Assembly: GCA_029876055.1 (NCBI GenBank)
Contig: CM056874.1
Span: 6,510,001-6,574,000 of the forward strand
DNA length: 64,000 bases
Direction of reading: 5' to 3'
From: Madurella fahalii
Lineage: Eukaryota > Ascomycota > Sordariomycetes > Sordariales
Part shown: in pieces, positions 22,201 through 32,764 of the stretch
Position numbering within the stretch: position 1 is the first letter of the stretch
Layout of the letters: each line of letters begins with the position of its first letter
Translations under genes and position numbers: made by a program
The notes under the pieces: generated by a model
Told to the model about the DNA's origin: nothing
Seen by the model: only the letters and a program-made list of their open reading frames with translations
The model's database searches: none

Positions 22201-23127
22201 TCATCTATCCTCGAGTGAAATCCTCAGCTGCTCATACGTGCCGGCTAATGTGCGAAGGGTTTCCGTCGCCGTTTGAATATCTCCCTCCACGAGAGAGTAC
22301 TGCAGGGACCCTATGAGGCGCGCCTGTTTCGCCATAACACAGGCAGCCTCGTCGTATCCAACCCTAGAGAGGCAGGTGGCGGCATCGGCGACGCGGCGGG
22401 CGCCAACGCGAACCGCGAAGTGGACGAGATGGCCGCGTAGTTCTGCGTCGTATTCTGTCTGGATCAACGTGGCTAACTGTTCAGCGGCCATCCCGTTGCC
22501 TACCGAGCCGGGCGGCATGTCGTGTGCGTTGTCCATCGAAAGCCAGCGGCGGCCGTGAGCTAGGGATCTCCGGATAACGTCTTCTTCCGAAACTTCCTCC
22601 ACTCGGCGGAAGCCGGTGCGCATCATATACGGCTCTCCGTACGCGATGGAGGCCGCCTTCCATGCTGCCATGAAATCCCCGAGCGGAAGAGTCGCGTGCG
22701 GGAATCCGTGGGGGTCGTGGAGCTCTACCCAACCGTCCAAGACCTGGAGAACTACGAGGTAGTGGTCCGCTCCTCTCAGGCTGTTGCTATCTGGGTGGTA
22801 TCGGAGGTGGCCCATGTCCACCGGGCCCACGAAGACCGGCCCTTTCTCAAGCGCCTGTCTAAGCTGGGCTAGAGCATCATCGGCGTCCCTGCCTACAACG
22901 AGGATAGATGTCCAGCCGGCTGCTCCCAGGCAGGCGTCGAGAGCTTTGCTTGGGTCCCACCCATAAGGGTCGAAAAATGGGAGCCTTCCACCGACCAGGT
23001 GCATTCCGAACGGACTGGATGTGGCGAATTCGATGACGGCTGGCGACGGCGCGGCTTTGCCAAGCATCATAGCTAGCGAGTTTGCGTAGCAATACGGGCC
23101 GGAGCCGGTGTACGTGATATGGTCCAT
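22201..23127 (-). CDS. Intronless C39-peptidase/BtrH_N-like protein
   Basis: A single 308-residue frame. The start MDHITYTGSGPYCYANSLAM places a Cys (C13) at the head of a helix, the arrangement of papain-fold C39-like and BtrH N-terminal-like proteins. The matching His and Asp appear later as GADHYLVVLQ (H122) and ELHDPHGFP (D138), giving a plausible C13-H122-D138 triad. The C-terminal half (about 180-308) is helical. In bacteria, C39 proteins cleave leader peptides, while BtrH transfers an acyl side chain in butirosin synthesis; which activity applies here is unknown. No secretion signal or membrane segment. A TATA-like element lies about 100 bases upstream. There is no biosynthetic cluster around it, only a tyrosinase 1.4 kb away. 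Family assignment is by motif pattern from memory and is moderate; the ORF itself is secure. Confidence 0.7.
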   Translation of the reverse strand: MDHITYTGSGPYCYANSLAMMLGKAAPSPAVIEFATSSPFGMHLVGGRLPFFDPYGWDPSKALDACLGAAGWTSILVVGRDADDALAQLRQALEKGPVFVGPVDMGHLRYHPDSNSLRGADHYLVVLQVLDGWVELHDPHGFPHATLPLGDFMAAWKAASIAYGEPYMMRTGFRRVEEVSEEDVIRRSLAHGRRWLSMDNAHDMPPGSVGNGMAAEQLATLIQTEYDAELRGHLVHFAVRVGARRVADAATCLSRVGYDEAACVMAKQARLIGSLQYSLVEGDIQTATETLRTLAGTYEQLRISLEDR

Positions 23128-23226
23128 TGTTGAGTTTCGATCTGCTGACGGATTTTCCTTCGATAGCGGAGGTGAAGGTAGTGAAGACGGCGAGGAGACT
23201 TACCCGGGATGCGTTGCCGCAGCTAC

Positions 23227-23231
23227 TTATA
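23227..23231 (-). promoter_or_regulatory. TATA-like element upstream of the C39-like gene
   Basis: TATAA on the minus strand about 100 bases before the start codon at 23127. Confidence 0.3.
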
Positions 23232-24381
23232 TGTAGAGGAAGTGCCCTGGCAAGGCCAAGAAAAGTATGATACATCAATAGCTTAGCGAATTCTTAGGAA
23301 TAGTTAAAGCCAATCACATTTCCAGCACCCCGCAGGAGTTAAGTAAAATGGAAGATTATCGAAGGCCGATACGTATGGAGATTGCGACGTCAGATAGTCC
23401 GCCCCTAGAGGGAAGAGTTGGAGGTCATGCGTTCTATTAAAGCATCTCGGCGATCCCCCGAAGTATAGCAGAGGAAAGCAACCATTACCCGGGACCATTT
23501 CCGGACCGTGCCCTCGTGGAAAGTCTAGGGGTCCCGAGCCTAGTGGCATCTAAGGAAGCTGGACGCCCTTCTAACGCATTTGTTATGTTGCTGTGAGCAA
23601 ATAACCCTCTTATATTTTACGTACGGTACTGTACAAACCACGTCATAGGCATATTGCCCTGGGTTTGTTAAGTTGCACAAATTATTGGAAAAAAATACGG
23701 GTGTAGAAGGTCTAGATTTACAAACCAAACTGGTGTCGCAGCTGCGTTGACGGATGACCAACTGCGGGTGCTGCGGCTGTAGGTAGCCACAATCCGTGAT
23801 GGCCGCGTAATTTACATGCAGGCTGCGGATCCGAGTTTATTGCTGACCTCCCTACTAGACTGACATAAAACAGTCAATTAGGTTGGCTGCGTGCATGTCC
23901 GTGGCGGTCGGCCCGGCCACTGGTTGGGCGAGTGTCCATCAGTGGCATCTTCTTTGTCTCAGTAGGGCTGAAGGAGGGGTCCACACCGATGCCCTGGCCA
24001 GGGGCTGCAACCGCCAGTGACGGTCCGCCCCTGACGCCGTGGGCTCGCTCAATGGGATCAGCGAAACGCTAAAGATGCAGCTAACCAACGCTCTGCCCAC
24101 GACAGCTAATCCAAAGCAATTGAGGTAAGCTGAGGTCACGCGGAAATCCCGGCACCTGCAGTCTTCAGCTGCGCCATCATGCTGGCGATGGGAGCCGAGA
24201 CCCCCAGGGTCTACAACCATGATCGGAACAGGCGGCAGCCTTGCCCGACCATAGGGGAAACAACTGAGCATACCGCGTGGTACACGGTTCGTGGGCTACG
24301 CCTCGATGTGAGGGGTAAAGGGAGGGGGAGGCGCGAGGGGTGTTGACTGGAGAGTACGTTAGGGTGCGCGGTTGATGTGTC

Positions 24382-24387
24382 TATAAA
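24382..24387 (+). promoter_or_regulatory. TATA box of the tyrosinase gene
   Basis: TATAAA within CTATAAAGAAG, 108 bases upstream of the tyrosinase start codon at 24495. Confidence 0.5.
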
Positions 24388-24494
24388 GAAGCCGTAGCCA
24401 CCTTCAGTGTACCAGAATGCCCGTCTCTAGTCAGCAGACATCACGCCATCCTGAACCCCCGATAAAAGCGACACCGAAGAGCAGAAGAGCAACC

Positions 24495-26869
24495 ATGAGC
24501 GGCAACATCCCTATCACCGGAATTTCCACTACTGCTGGGCCAGATGGTAAGTCTCGTTAGCACCATGTTGTGTGGCCATCATGGGTTTCTAGAAGCGTCT
24601 CCAGTCGTGACAGCCATAAACACCATTCCTAACCCGCCTCATATCTTCTGGTACTTGCTCCACCCTGACTGACGTCGGATAGGGGCCGTTCCCCTTCGCC
24701 GGGAGCTCCGCGACCTCCAGCGGAATTACCCTGACCAGTTCAACCTCCTGATCCTGGGTCTCAAGAACCTTGAGGGCCGGGATCAGTCAGAGTTGACCTC
24801 GTACTACCAGATCGCTGGTATCCATGGAATGCCGTACAAGCCCTGGAACGGGGTCGGCAGTCAGACAAACTGGCAGACCACCAGCGGGTTCGGAGGCTAC
24901 TGCACCCACTCATCCATTCTGTTCCTGACATGGCATCGGCCATACCTTGCTCTTTACGAGGCGAGTCCCAGGTCAACATCGGCGACGCAGAAGAGCAAGA
25001 CGGAGACTAACATCAGCTGCAGCAATCCTTGTATAATGCCGTCCAGGAAGTTGCGAACCAGTTCCCCGCGGGTGCCCTTCGCGACAGATATGTCGCGGCG
25101 GCCAAGGACTTCAGAGCCCCTTACTTTGACTGGGCAAGCCAGCCGCCCCGGGGAACTTCGGCATTCCCTACCCTGCTCAGCTCGCCAAACATCCAAATAG
25201 TCGACATCGACGGCAAGACCAAGTCGACCAGCAACCCGCTGTACCGGTTCAATTTCGGTCCGGCGAATGTGCCCCGTGGGGATCTCTCCGCACAAGTGTG
25301 TCGTCCTCAAAGCACCCTAGTCCGCCTTGTAACAAAATAGACTGATATTGTAATTTAGTGGAGCCGCTTCCAGAACACCGTCCGTTATCCGAATCGCTTT
25401 GGTCAGTCGCAAGATTCGCGCGTCGGCCCCATCCTAGCCAACGAGCTGGCCTCGCTGCGCAGCAACATCGGACTGCTGCTGTTGTCATACACCAACTTTG
25501 ACGCCTTCAGTTACAACAGATGGGACCCAAATACGAGCCCGGGCGAGTTCGGCAGCCTCGAGGACGTGCACAACGAAATCCACGACCGGGCCGGCGGCGG
25601 AGGACACATGTCGTCTCTTGACGTCTCATCGTTTGACCCGTTCTTCTGGTTGCACCATGTGTAAGTGCCTCGTCAATCAATCCTCCCGCGGATCAAGAAG
25701 AAGAACGAAACACTTACTGTACCTCTGCCAGCAACGTCGACCGGCTCTGGGCCATCTGGCAAGAGCTCCACCCAGACACCTTCATGTCACCGCGCGCGGC
25801 GCCCTACTCGACGTTCAACGCCACCGGGGGAGAGACGCAGACGGCCGACACGCCGTTGGCCCCGTTCTGGGACAAGTCGGGCAACAAATTCTGGACCTCG
25901 GCCGAGATCAAGGACACGACCACGTTCGGGTACGCCTACCCCGAGACGCAGCAGTGGCGGTACCCGGACTACCGCACATACCAAGCGGCAATCCGGCGCG
26001 CAGTCACAGCCCTGTACGGCTCCAACGTATTCGCCAACTTCGTAGCCAACGTCGAGCGGCGGCGGGAGGAGCACACCGTCGCTGTGAGATCGCTGGTAGC
26101 CGGCTCAGACAAGGCCGAGAGCAACGGCGCTGCAATCGAGGCTAACGGCGGCGCCATCCAACACGCCGGCGAAGAGCAGGAGAACAGGCAGGCCCAGGAG
26201 CCGCTCGCCGCCGCATCTCTCGCGTCCTTCATCTCCACACCGGCAGTCAGCATCGTCCCCGTCCTCCCGGACCCCTCCACCACCACCACCAACACCGGCC
26301 CCATCCCGGCCTCGCTGCAGCACCTCGCGCCGTCCAACACGTACACGGACTGGATCGTCAACGTGCGGGCGCAGAAGCACGGGCTGGGCCAGCCGTTCCG
26401 CGTGCTGGTGTTCCTGGGGCCGTTCGACGAGGCGGACGCGTCGACGTGGGACACCGAGTTCAACTGCGTGGGGCGGGTGTCGGTGCTGGCGCGCGGGGCC
26501 GCGGGCGAGGCGACGCCGTGCGCCAAGTGCCGCGACGACGCGGCCGACGAGCTCATGGTCTCGGGCACGGTGCCGCTGACGTCGGCGCTGCTGCAGGACA
26601 TCGTCGAGGAGGAGGACAGCGGCCTGACGAGCCTGCGGCCCGAGGATGTCGTGCCGTACCTGCGGGAGAAGTTGGCGTGGAAGGTCACGCTGTTCGACGG
26701 CGAGGAGAGGGACGTCGAGGCGGTGCCTGGCCTGAAGGTGAGTGTTGCCTCGACGGAGGTGAGGATTGGTGATGAGGACGGACTGCCCGATTACTCTGGC
26801 GAGTATACTGTGTATCCAGAGATTACGGAGGGGAAGCCGGCTGGGTTGAGGGCCGGGGAGCATATTTGA
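24495..26869 (+). CDS. Tyrosinase (type-3 copper monophenol oxidase)
   Basis: Five exons, 24495-24546, 24683-24960, 25023-25295, 25359-25660 and 25732-26869, give 680 residues. CuA histidines are H65 (AGIHGMPY), H93 and H102 (CTHSSILFLTWHRPYLALYE), and C91 is placed for the Cys-His thioether bond. CuB histidines are H272 and H276 (EDVHNEIHD) and one in FDPFFWLHHVNVDRLW (300-301). The C-terminal domain (from about 480) carries C565-AK-C568, a CXXC that in fungal pro-tyrosinases such as Aspergillus MelB assists copper loading; the domain normally caps the active site until cleaved. No signal peptide, so a cytosolic proenzyme is likely. It oxidises monophenols to o-quinones for melanin. Intron 2 (24961-25022) has donor GCGAGT: splicing it as GC-AG restores the invariant YLALYEQSLYN motif. 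The linker at about 425-480 is Ala/Glu-rich. Confidence 0.93.
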
Positions 26870-27100
26870 GGGGTAGTTGAGGGGGTGTTGCGTTTGATGA
26901 AATGGGGGTTGGGGATGGCCTATTGCTTTTGATAGCCACGAGATATAGCAAGAAAATGGGTATCAAATTTCAATGGGAATAAAAGATGCAGCAGGCCGAA
27001 AAGAAAAAAAAAAGAGTGCTTTATCGCCAGACCCAGGAACGCCCTTCCAGTATGCAGCCCCAACAGAGAGGGAGAGGAAAACAAAGGGGAAATGCGTGAT

Positions 27101-27996
27101 CTAGAACTGTATCCGACGCTTCCGCCCCGTGTACTTGGACGTCGCCTTGACGATCTTGCCCTTGCGTTCCATCTGCTCCTTCTTCTTGATGATCCAGGCC
27201 TTGCTGCCCTTCTTGATCTCGCCCCTGCCGCTTTTGCCCTTCTTCCGATTGTCCACCACGTCGACTCCGTCCATACCCTCAACAACGCCCGTGATATCGC
27301 CGCCCTTGTTGCCCACGGCCGACGCACCCACGGTTAGCACTAGATACACTTTGACGTTCTTGGTGTCCGGGTCGTCCTCTAGAAGACCGGCGCCGAAGCC
27401 GGCTTTGACGGCGGCCGACGTGATCATCTGTTTCTGTACGTCATTCTTGGGGTAGAACTGGCAGACGGCCATGCCGCCCCGTTTTAATGACGCATACAGC
27501 CCGTTGAAGAAGCGAGATAGCCGGCCGGCGGGTGAAGTCTCGCTGTTCTCGGCGTTGCAGAGCCATTGGATAGCACTGATGCTAATGGCGGCGTCGAAGG
27601 TTCCGGCTCGGAAGGGCACACCTTGGCCAATGTCGGCTAGTAGCAGATCGCCCTCGACATCCCGCTGCAGCGCTACGTCCAGCATGGACGCGCTGATGTC
27701 CATCCCTACCCATACGTGCGGCCCGCCTTCGTCTTCGGGCACGTCTGAGAGGATCTCGCCCGACAGACCGCTGCCACAGCCGATGTCGAGGATCAGACTC
27801 GGCGATTTGAGATCGAGAAGCTCGAGGGCGCGCCGTGTCATCGAGGCCTGAATATTCTGGATACGGGAGCTAGTGGTGTATTTGCGAGCTTCGACATCGT
27901 CGTAGTGGACGTCGGCCGCGCTTCGAGAGTCAGTTGTGGTGGGATGGCTGGGTGAGCAGGCGGACGGGCTTACAGGGTGTCTTCGGGGCGCGACAT
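27101..27996 (-). CDS. bud23: 18S rRNA (guanine-N7)-methyltransferase BUD23
   Basis: Two exons, 27996-27974 and 27920-27101, give 280 residues. The first exon is 23 bases (MSRPEDT plus two bases); donor GTAAGC, branch CAACTGAC, acceptor CGAAG. The N-terminus MSRPEDTLAADVHYDDVEAR and the following KYTTSSRIQNIQ are typical of Bud23. The SAM-binding motif I is LILDIGCGSGLSG (G55, G57, G59), followed by VWVGMDISASML and AISISAIQWLCN. The C-terminus is lysine-rich (KKKEQMERKGK, YTGRKRR), as in Bud23 nuclear/nucleolar tails. It methylates the universally conserved guanosine of 18S rRNA in the small-subunit P-site region, stabilised by Trm112, during nucleolar/nuclear 40S maturation. Confidence 0.95.
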
Positions 27997-28599
27997 TGTG
28001 ACGAGGCAGAAGGCGTCTCGCAAGGGACTAGACAGTGAGTGATTGTAATACGCTATCCCGTCTTGATCACCAAGGTATGTTCTTGGTCGCCCCGGGGGGT
28101 TTGGAGATTTTTGAACTTGGTGGGGCCTCTGCAGCGTCGTAGGGATCTATCGTAGTAGTTGAAGCACTGAACGCAATGGCCTCAGATTTCACTCTGATGT
28201 AGAATAAATAAGCCGTCACAACCGAATCACCACATGCGACAATTCCGGAATGTAACTCGTTAGATGCGCTATTCTCGCCGACTCTTGACCACCAGAAATT
28301 GTCGGACGCATCGAGATTGTGGGCGATAGGAAGTGTTATCTAATCTTATCGCTACGTTATCTTATCTTGGATCAACAATCGGCCGGATCCCGGCTACACG
28401 AGCTCTGGACACGCTTCCAGACGTCATCCTTCGGGGAGCTCCCATTCCACATCCCCACCGATGCGCGTAGTGCCGCCCCTGCATGGGAAAGGGAGTTCAA
28501 TTGACCACGCAAACAGCTTCCACAAGCCGCTGGATTGTTCACGTCCTCCAAAAGCCCTTGACATGAGCTCGCCCGACTGAATCCAGTACGACACTCAAA
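27997..28599. other. Divergent promoter, BUD23 and SVP26
   Basis: About 600 bases separating two divergent housekeeping genes. A repeated TTATCTTATC-like stretch occurs near 28336-28370. No coding frame is supported. Confidence 0.45.
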
Positions 28600-29378
28600 A
28601 TGTGGATTCTACCGCTCCTTGGATATCTCGGCTCCATCGTGGGCTTCTGCTTTATGACGCTGGCCATAGGTAGGCAGCATCCATGGGAATGTCTCTAGCC
28701 ATCCTAACGTTGTCGTAGCGTCGGGGCTCTACTATCTCTCCGAGCTCGTCGAAGAACACACCGTTATCGCGAAGCGCTTCCTTACGAAACTCATCTATTC
28801 CATCATTGCCTTGCAGCTCCTGCTGTGCGTCGTCGACAAGTTCCCCTTCCTCCCAACTGCGCTGGGGATATTCTCCCACGTTATCTACCTCGGCAACATG
28901 CGGCGCTTCCCCTTCGTCAGGCTCTCAGACCCGTTGTTCATGACCTCGTGCGGTAGGCAGTATGCGCCGTTGGTAGACGGGAAAACGGCTGACGCATGTT
29001 ACAGTGCTTGTCCTGATAAACCACTACGTCTGGTTCAAATATTTCTCGCACCACCAGGAGCGCGCTTACCAGAACATGGCTTCGTACTACGACACGCCGT
29101 CCGACATTCCCTCCTTCACCGAGATTGCGTCCTACTTCGGACTGTGTGTCTGGCTGGTTCCCTTTGCGCTGTTTGTCAGCCTCTCGGCGAGCGACAACAT
29201 CCTACCCACAATGGGCAATGAGCCGTCGACGTCAGCCATGGGAGCTGGAGGCATGGACCGAGGAAACGCTGGGAGGCGCGGCCAAGGCATGGCAAAGGCG
29301 CTGGTTGACACCATCCGCGGGGCGATTGGGGAAACCACTGCTTTGTTTACGGGGAAGAGGCCGGAAGACCGGCTCTAG
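28600..29378 (+). CDS. svp26: SVP26/TEX261 family COPII cargo receptor (ER-Golgi)
   Basis: Three exons, 28600-28669, 28719-28952 and 29005-29378, give 225 residues. Four or five hydrophobic segments are visible: the N-terminal one (PLLGYLGSIVGFCFMTLAIA), one at LIYSIIALQLLLCVV, one around FSHVIYLGN, one at CVLVLINHYVWF and one at YFGLCVWLVPFALFVSL. Family signatures are SGLYYLSELVEEHT and NHYVWFKYFS. Svp26/Erv26 loads Golgi mannosyltransferases and phosphatase precursors into COPII vesicles. Both introns start GTAGGC and end TAG or CAG. The C-terminal 50 residues are hydrophilic and glycine-rich. Length agrees with fungal orthologues. Confidence 0.93.
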
Positions 29379-29677
29379 GCAGTTGCAGCTGGCTGTATGA
29401 TTACCGCACGACTTGGTTGTAATAGGCGTTTGGGGAGGGAATACCAGCGTTGCATTAGCGATAATGAGAGTCTGTAAGTTTGCTGTACTCTCCGTCCCCG
29501 CCCAGGTCTACTATGCCTCCCGTTCATCCCCGGCGTCAGAGCAAAATTCCTGATAGAGCTTGCAATCCAGTAAACGATGGATAAGCGCAAAGTATCAGAT
29601 GAAAGAAACGAAAATAAATACCTACGAATAGAACTCAGAACATTCATCATCCCAATTTCTCACCGCCCACTCGCAAC

Positions 29678-30541
29678 CTAGAACCCCCTCCTAGCCAGCC
29701 TCAACGCCTCCAAACTCCGCTTGAGTTCGTCATCATAAAATCCCCCACCACCGCCACTACCACCACCATAGCCCCGAATCGGCCTCCCCACCCGCTCCTC
29801 TTCATCCCTCGCCAGCGCCAAATCACTGAAATGCCTCGACACCCTACTCAAACTATCCAGCGTCAGCGCACCACCACCACCACCACCACCACCATCACCG
29901 TCCCGCGAGGACGAGGAGGCGTAGACGCGCCGCGACGGACCCGCCCCAGCGCTGGACGTAGGAGCAGGCCACCACGGCGGCTCCCGATCGCGCGTGTAGC
30001 CCGCCGCGGATGGCGGCACCCCGCCGAGCGAGAGCGACGAGGACGACGAGTAGCTCGTGTTGGTGTTGTCGGCGAGGGAGGCGGTGTAGGACCGGGGGGC
30101 CGCGCCGCCGGCGACTGAGGGGGCATAGGCGGAGTAGGGGGACGAGGAGGAGGCGGCGGACGTCCGCGTGGTCGCGGATGCTCGCTCGGTCCGGCTGCTG
30201 CTGCCGCCGCTGCTGCTTCGTGGCGGGGTCGGGTATCGCGCGGAGTAGTACATGCGGCTGGGGCTGGGGAGCCGGGTGGCGGTGGTGGTCCAGGCTGAGG
30301 CGCTGCTGCTGTGTGGAGTGGGGCTGTCGTAGGAGGAGTAGCTTGTGTAGCGGCGGTCCAAGCTGGTGCCGGCTGAGAAGCGGGCCCGGTCGGCTGTCCG
30401 TGTCTGAGCGGCGGAGGTGTCGCCCCAGTGGAAGAATGGGATGTTGGTGCTGCTGTCGGCGAGCAGGTACTCGTCATCGAAGCGGCCTAGGATCCAGGAG
30501 TCGTCGGAGCGGACTGACCGCCCGTTGCGGGATAAGGGCAT
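29678..30541 (-). CDS. Hypothetical low-complexity Ser/Gly/Tyr-rich protein, 287 residues
   Basis: A single frame of 287 residues. The N-terminus MPLSRNGRSVRSDDSWILGR and a hydrophobic patch TNIPFFHWGD look specific. The middle (about 50-235) is dominated by Ser, Tyr, Pro and Thr with runs of S and a (G)8 run encoded by GGT/GGC repeats near 29870-29895. The C-terminus is basic-hydrophobic (DDELKRSLEALRLARRGF), likely helical. No known domain was recognised. The long frame, regular composition and a structured end on both sides favour a real gene encoding a disordered protein rather than chance. It is convergent with SVP26, about 300 bases away. Confidence 0.62.
   Translation of the reverse strand: MPLSRNGRSVRSDDSWILGRFDDEYLLADSSTNIPFFHWGDTSAAQTRTADRARFSAGTSLDRRYTSYSSYDSPTPHSSSASAWTTTATRLPSPSRMYYSARYPTPPRSSSGGSSSRTERASATTRTSAASSSSPYSAYAPSVAGGAAPRSYTASLADNTNTSYSSSSSLSLGGVPPSAAGYTRDREPPWWPAPTSSAGAGPSRRVYASSSSRDGDGGGGGGGGALTLDSLSRVSRHFSDLALARDEEERVGRPIRGYGGGSGGGGGFYDDELKRSLEALRLARRGF
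29863..29897. repeat. Trinucleotide (ACC)n tract encoding poly-Gly
   Basis: Repeated CAC/ACC units on the plus strand, coding glycine on the minus strand within the disordered protein. The length is likely to vary between strains. Confidence 0.7.
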
Positions 30542-32389
30542 CCTGGTGTTCTTCTGGATGGTGGTTGGGGCGGTGATCCTTGGTTTTGGTTGGCAGCTGC
30601 GGTAAGATTTCTCTGCACTTTCTTTTTACAAATCATATCAGAGGAAAAGGCACCTGGCCAGCTCGTCGGCTGTGACTGGTCCTATATATACACATCCTGG
30701 CTATGTTGGTTTCCACTGTCACGTCCGCCATCTCGCATTGTTGTTTGCCCCTCACTGCCCCCCCACACCACTTGGGGGCCTCCGTTTGACTTGAGTTCTT
30801 GCGTATTGTTCGCATCGGAAACCTGCAGCAGCCTTCGTGCTCTGTTTGCTTGGTCCGCCAGAAAGTCGGGAAGCCGTTGGGTTGTGTGTGAACAGCAGGT
30901 AAGGCTCATCTACTGATGTGGCTCCGGCACTGCTGCCTGCGTCTCAGGCGGCAATGCGGAGAATATAGCCAGTAATGGTACACTGCATCTTCTGCACTAA
31001 CGGGACGCTTGCCCCGTGAGACCGGGGATCCGGATATCCCCCGTTGTCTGTCGTCGTGGCGGTCGATATATGGCTCATTGACTGTAAGTGTTCGGCGCTC
31101 GGCAAACTGGCATCTTCCGGCCGAGTTTCTCTCCCGCTCTCCCATCCATCCATTCGTCATTGGGCCCACGACGGGCTTGGCTCGGTCGAACTCCTGACGA
31201 TCTGGAGAACCATGCTTTGCCCGTGTGTGCATTGGTTTTCTTCCGATGTTCCCTACACATTTCTATCTAGCGGGCTTGGACACAAACCGGTGGTTGATGC
31301 AACACTGACCAAACACATATTCAGACTCAGCCTCATACACGTGGTGTACAAAGAGGGGGAACCCGTTTTTCTCCCAACATGTCAATCCGCCCGGCGGATG
31401 TAGGTCAAATGGATCATGGACTCTGAACCACTTGACCGGATTCGGGCTTCGGTAAGCAATTCTACCGGCTTACAGAGGGCACGACCTCCGTGCTTTCGTC
31501 ATTCAGGTGGATGGTGACACGGCAGCTGCCTCCATCTTGCCCAACGCCTGATCTTTTGCGCTGTCCGTCGGATAGGGGCCCGACGACCGGATTCCGCGAC
31601 GCATTGTTCCTACCTTCCTCGACCTCGGTGAGCCCGCGGCCATCCAATTATTCTACAAGTTCTTTTACTACAAGTCCTGTCGTGGGACTAGCGGCTATGC
31701 AGGGCAGTGCCGGTGTCGTTACGTAGTCTTGGTAGGGTCCCTTTACCCGGTAGTCGGTGGAGGGAGATGTCCCCGGTAGGTGGCACATGGTGAACATAAT
31801 CTCCGCTTCACAGTTACGTATCTTGTCCTACGGCCTGGGTATCAACACCAAGCCCTGGGCCACGCTGGATGCACCTTGACCATCTGGTTCAAGCATATGA
31901 CAAGACACGTATGAGATTGACGTAGAAAAGGCAGTAAGTGCAGTTAAATGAAAGGCTAAAGAAGGTGGCTGTTAATTTACGCGTGGCAAACCCGAATAAT
32001 GTATAAACAACAGATTCTTGTCCCACCTGGCGTACCACACGTAGAACTTCCACCTGTGTGGAATTTCGCATATAGAAAACCTTGTACACTCTCTCCTTCT
32101 ATTCTAGTAGGTTAAGTAGGTATAGCTAGTATTTCCTCTTCCCCTAGCAAATCTCTCTCTGGAGCCGCGTCTTCTACTCCCTCTGAGGCTTCCTACAGTG
32201 TGACAGAGACCCTTCATATGGGATAACACTACCATAAGTATGTTGTTACTTCTGATACTTGGATCGTTGGATTGACAAACTGCCGGTGTAAAGACAGTCC
32301 TGGAAAACAGTAGATGACCGCTGCCCAGGCAGGTGGCTGAATTTCTATTGCATGCATGCCAGACCGTCTATAAACTCGGTCTCGTTCCC
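30542..32389. other. Gene-poor stretch
   Basis: About 1.85 kb with no supported gene. Frames at 30590-30916, 31044-31403 and 31490-31726 are without domain. The part from about 31880 to 32330 is AT-richer than the flanks, but no inverted termini or transposase fragment could be found. Confidence 0.4.
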
Positions 32390-32764
32390 TTATGCCGGGC
32401 CAGCCGCGGCATTGTTCCTAGAAGTAAATTTCATCTCGACTCCTGCCTTGTTGAAGTACCTGCGAGTGCCGTCCCTAGCCTCGAGAATACGGCCTGTCGC
32501 GCAACAGCACTCCTGTTTGCAAGCCGGATTAGCAATGCGGAATCACCGGAGCCTGGTATAAAGAAGAAGGATTTCACGTACCGCAAGCCAGCATCTTCCT
32601 GGCTCGACGCAGGTTATATTGCAGTTCTCGCAGTCTTCGCAATTGCAACAGTACTGCGCTTGACGCCCGACAAGCTCAACCTCTGCCGGGCCGACGGGTC
32701 CAGCAATAACTAGAGGAAGAAGAGACGCTAGAGTAGCGAAGGAGACGGCTGACGAGAACCGCAT
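32390..32764 (-). CDS. Small secreted cysteine-rich protein, 101 residues
   Basis: Two exons, 32764-32582 and 32512-32390. The N-terminus is a clear signal peptide (MRFSSAVSFATLASLLPLVI, then AGPVGPA), with cleavage likely after about residue 21-26. The mature part has a dense Cys block (QYCCNCEDCENCNITC, then GRC). The first exon ends at donor GTACGT. A branch site TTGCTAATCC and acceptor AAACAG follow, and the second exon adds ECCC and a basic tail ending GPA-stop. This gives ten Cys in the mature protein, all between about residues 39 and 64. Without splicing the frame stops after 73 residues. No known family was recognised; secreted effector-like or antimicrobial-like proteins of fungi look like this, but function is not inferable. 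It lies in a gene-poor stretch. Confidence 0.68.

Larger units (their letters stand above)
23128..24494. other. Divergent intergenic region, C39-like gene and tyrosinase
   Basis: About 1.37 kb. A locally AT-richer part (23540-23760) contains GTACGGTACTGTAC at 23621-23634. The frame 23939-24271 (-) has no domain. A TATA box for the tyrosinase lies at the right end. Confidence 0.45.

Noticed and set aside
24961..24990. Apparent frameshift after the tyrosinase CuA site
   Set aside because: Explained by a GC-AG intron that restores the conserved motif, so the gene is intact.
26105..26863. 252-residue antisense frame over the tyrosinase C-terminus
   Set aside because: Arg/Leu-rich shadow without domain.
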